Below are positions 62,368 to 64,000 of a stretch of 64,000 nt of DNA, one piece after another. This DNA comes from Limnobacter sp. 130. GTDB taxonomy: Bacteria; Pseudomonadota; Gammaproteobacteria; Burkholderiales; Burkholderiaceae_B. A program made the translations under genes and the position numbers. How positions within the stretch are numbered: position 1 is the stretch's first letter; every line of letters begins with the position of its first letter. The stretch spans positions 186,001 to 250,000 of the forward strand of contig NZ_LR732333.1 in NCBI RefSeq assembly GCF_902506325.1, read 5' to 3'. A model generated the notes under the pieces. The model had not been told where the DNA came from. It was given only the letters and a program-made list of their open reading frames with translations, and ran no database searches.

Positions 62368-63569
62368 AAAAGCCCTTCACCGTCCCCCATTCCTTGCTGG
62401 TTTACTTTCGAAGCGAGCTCTACAAAGCGATCACTTTTGTGATGGTTGCCTTTGTTGGTTTGTTCGCCTTTTTTGATCTGATTGCCGAGGTGGATCGTTT
62501 GAGTTTGCCCGGCACCAGTTGGTTTTATTATTTCGTCGCGGTGTTGTTGGGTTTGCCTGCCCGGGTGTATGAAATTGCGCCCATTGCCGCGCTGATCGGC
62601 TCGATTTACGCCTTGGTGCAGCTGGCCGCCAGCAGTGAATTGACAGCCATGCGCGCTGCAGGTTTAAGTACCACCAGCATGCTGAAAATGTTGGTTCGCA
62701 TTGCAGCCGGTGTGGTGGTGATCACCGTGCTGTTCGGCGAGGCGGTGGCGCCATTGGCCGAGCGGGCGGCGGTGCCCATGCGGGCCAAGGCTTTGGGCTA
62801 TGAAGTGGATCGCGATTTTCGAAGCGGGTACTGGTTGCGCGACACCTACAGCGCGCCCAATGCAGAGGCACGCGTGCGTTTTGTGAACTTCGACTCGTTC
62901 AACAAAGACGGCGAATTGCTTAAACTGGAATATTACGAACTGGACCCGGAGTCCCGAATTCGGGCCTGGGTACGCGCTGAAAGTGCCATGTTCGATCCCA
63001 AGTCGGGTGACTGGGAGCTTCGCAATGTGCTGTTTCAGCGGTATTTCGATGAGGCGGTGAACAACCCGAATGCCGCCAAAGCGGGCTTGACCATTCAGGC
63101 CAGCGAATTTGAATCTCTTGAAACAATGCGCTGGACCTCGAATTTGTCGCCTGAATTATTAACAGGTTTGTTTGTTCGCCCCGACCGCATGAGTGCATGG
63201 CAGCTGTACAACTACTCCAATTTTTTAAGCAGCAACTTGCAGGCCACCGACAACATTGATTTGGCCTTTGCCAAAAAAATCATGTACCCATTTGCCATTT
63301 TGATCATGATGATGATCTCGCTGCCGTTTGCTTATTTGCATTTCAGGTCGGGCAGTGTGAGTGTGAAAGTGTTCGCAGGCATCATGATAGGTGTAGGTTT
63401 CCATTTGGTGAATAACCTGTTTTCCCACCTCAGCATGGTGGCCAGCTTCCCGCCGTTCGTCAGTGCGGCTTTGCCCAGTTTGCTGGGCTTTGTGGTGGGC
63501 ATGGGCGCATTGTGGTGGGTGTCGCAACCTGCGCCTTGGCGCACTTTGAATGTATTGAGGAATCGATGA
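62364..63569 (+). CDS. lptG: LPS export permease LptG
   Basis: The ATG overlaps the lptF stop. The 401-residue partner has the same layout: helices at 15-40, 60-85 and 100-125, a periplasmic jellyroll and three C-terminal helices (FAILIMMMISLPFAYLHFRSGSVSVKVFAGIMIGVGFHL). Together with LptF and LptB it forms the transporter that feeds LptC. It overlaps the next gene by ATGA. Confidence 0.94.
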   Translation: MKKPFTVPHSLLVYFRSELYKAITFVMVAFVGLFAFFDLIAEVDRLSLPGTSWFYYFVAVLLGLPARVYEIAPIAALIGSIYALVQLAASSELTAMRAAGLSTTSMLKMLVRIAAGVVVITVLFGEAVAPLAERAAVPMRAKALGYEVDRDFRSGYWLRDTYSAPNAEARVRFVNFDSFNKDGELLKLEYYELDPESRIRAWVRAESAMFDPKSGDWELRNVLFQRYFDEAVNNPNAAKAGLTIQASEFESLETMRWTSNLSPELLTGLFVRPDRMSAWQLYNYSNFLSSNLQATDNIDLAFAKKIMYPFAILIMMMISLPFAYLHFRSGSVSVKVFAGIMIGVGFHLVNNLFSHLSMVASFPPFVSAALPSLLGFVVGMGALWWVSQPAPWRTLNVLRNR

Positions 63570-63943
63570 GCAGTACCGGGAAAAAAGCAGTTGTGTTGTT
63601 TGGTCATGGCGCGCGCGACCCACAGTGGGCCGAGCCCATGAAACGCTTGCAAAGCATGTTGACTACCCAACTGCCCAATGTGCAAGTTGAACTGGCATTT
63701 CTCGAATTGATGGCACCCAGCCTGCCCGACACGGTGGACTGCATGGCGCAGGGCGGTGTGGAGCATATTCAGGTGGTACCCATTTTCTTTGGAAAGGGCG
63801 GGCACTTGAAAAACGATTTCCCGGTGATCATGGCAGAAATGAAAGCCAAACACCCGGGTTTGAACATTGAGGCCACAACAGCTGTGGGTCAGTGGGATGC
63901 AGTGTGGCAAGCAATTGCCAATGAAATTGTTCAGCAGGTTTAA
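63566..63943 (+). CDS. Sirohydrochlorin chelatase-like protein (CbiX family)
   Basis: The ATG at 63566 overlaps the lptG stop. The 125-residue protein shows AVVLFGHGARDPQWAEPMKRLQ and VVPIFFGKGGHLKNDFPVIM, with the two conserved His (in GHGARD and GGHLKND) that bind metal in short CbiX-type chelatases. These insert cobalt or iron into sirohydrochlorin for siroheme or cobalamin. The other genes for this are not in the window. Confidence 0.85.
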   Translation: MSSTGKKAVVLFGHGARDPQWAEPMKRLQSMLTTQLPNVQVELAFLELMAPSLPDTVDCMAQGGVEHIQVVPIFFGKGGHLKNDFPVIMAEMKAKHPGLNIEATTAVGQWDAVWQAIANEIVQQV

Positions 63944-63969
63944 TCAATAAAACAAACAGGAGACTTTCC

Positions 63970-64000
63970 ATGAAAAAATGGTTGCTGTTGGCTGCGCTGT
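63970..64000 (+). CDS. Start of a signal-peptide protein, cut by the right edge
   Basis: ATG at 63970 with AGGAGA seven bases upstream; the first ten residues, MKKWLLLAAL, look like the start of a signal peptide. The rest is outside the window. Confidence 0.6.
   Translation, partial: MKKWLLLAAL

Noticed and set aside
1-64000. CRISPR array, tRNA, rRNA or insertion sequence
   Set aside because: No regularly spaced repeats, cloverleaf-like stretch, rRNA segment or transposase was seen on reading; a covariance-model scan would settle the RNA part.

Overview
The window looks like chromosomal DNA of a betaproteobacterium, probably Burkholderiales and perhaps Limnobacter-like. The taxonomy is inferred from gene content and the style of the housekeeping proteins (AlaRS, ValRS, LptF/LptG next to PepA-HolC, a FlgM anti-sigma factor, MCPs, HD-GYP) and was not tested by a search. 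No rRNA, tRNA, CRISPR array, transposase or integrase was seen. The first gene (left edge) and the last gene (right edge) are cut by the window.

Region 1 (about 1-18.2 kb) is a defence island, visibly more AT-rich than the rest, especially 9.6-14.7 kb. On the plus strand a small unknown gene and a large phosphorothioation-associated methyltransferase overlap, and are followed by three overlapping genes that match SspB (DUF4007), SspC (P-loop ATPase) and SspD (PAPS-reductase-like ATP pyrophosphatase), the core of single-strand DNA phosphorothioation. No cysteine desulfurase (SspA) and no SspE lie in the window. Pointing toward them, on the minus strand and separated by a palindromic terminator, is a DEAH helicase / GHKL ATPase / single-HKD PLD nuclease operon. 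It has the makeup expected of a PT-linked effector cassette (SspFGH-like). A 120-residue unknown protein and a RecB-like nuclease fused to an SF1 helicase follow. If the reading is right, BCD write a sulphur mark in the DNA backbone and the helicase/ATPase/nuclease set attacks unmarked DNA.

Region 2 (18.6-31.5 kb) holds a compact chaperone-usher operon with two spore-coat-U-type pilins, FlgM, a Fic protein with operator-like repeats upstream, and a ferredoxin reductase / fatty-acid desaturase pair behind a near-perfect palindrome that looks like a TetR-type operator. It also has an outer-membrane barrel protein, a periplasmic binding protein coupled to a hybrid histidine kinase, a methyltransferase and a small membrane protein.

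Region 3 (31.5-48.4 kb) has an MCP, a three-gene overlapping operon (M19-like lipoprotein, cupredoxin-like protein, TauE/SafE transporter), an HD-GYP protein, a 520-base non-coding stretch with direct and long inverted repeats, and a reductase/transporter/oxidoreductase run. It ends with a tightly overlapping minus-strand operon that fits ectoine breakdown (DoeB2-DoeD-DoeA-DoeC plus an EthD-like protein).

Region 4 (47.6-64 kb) is mostly core: a GDPD phosphodiesterase, alaS, a Nudix hydrolase, a TusA-like protein, a PIN protein, a BLUF blue-light sensor, an MBL-fold hydrolase, valS, a CHASE3-type MCP, holC, pepA, lptF-lptG and a CbiX-like chelatase.
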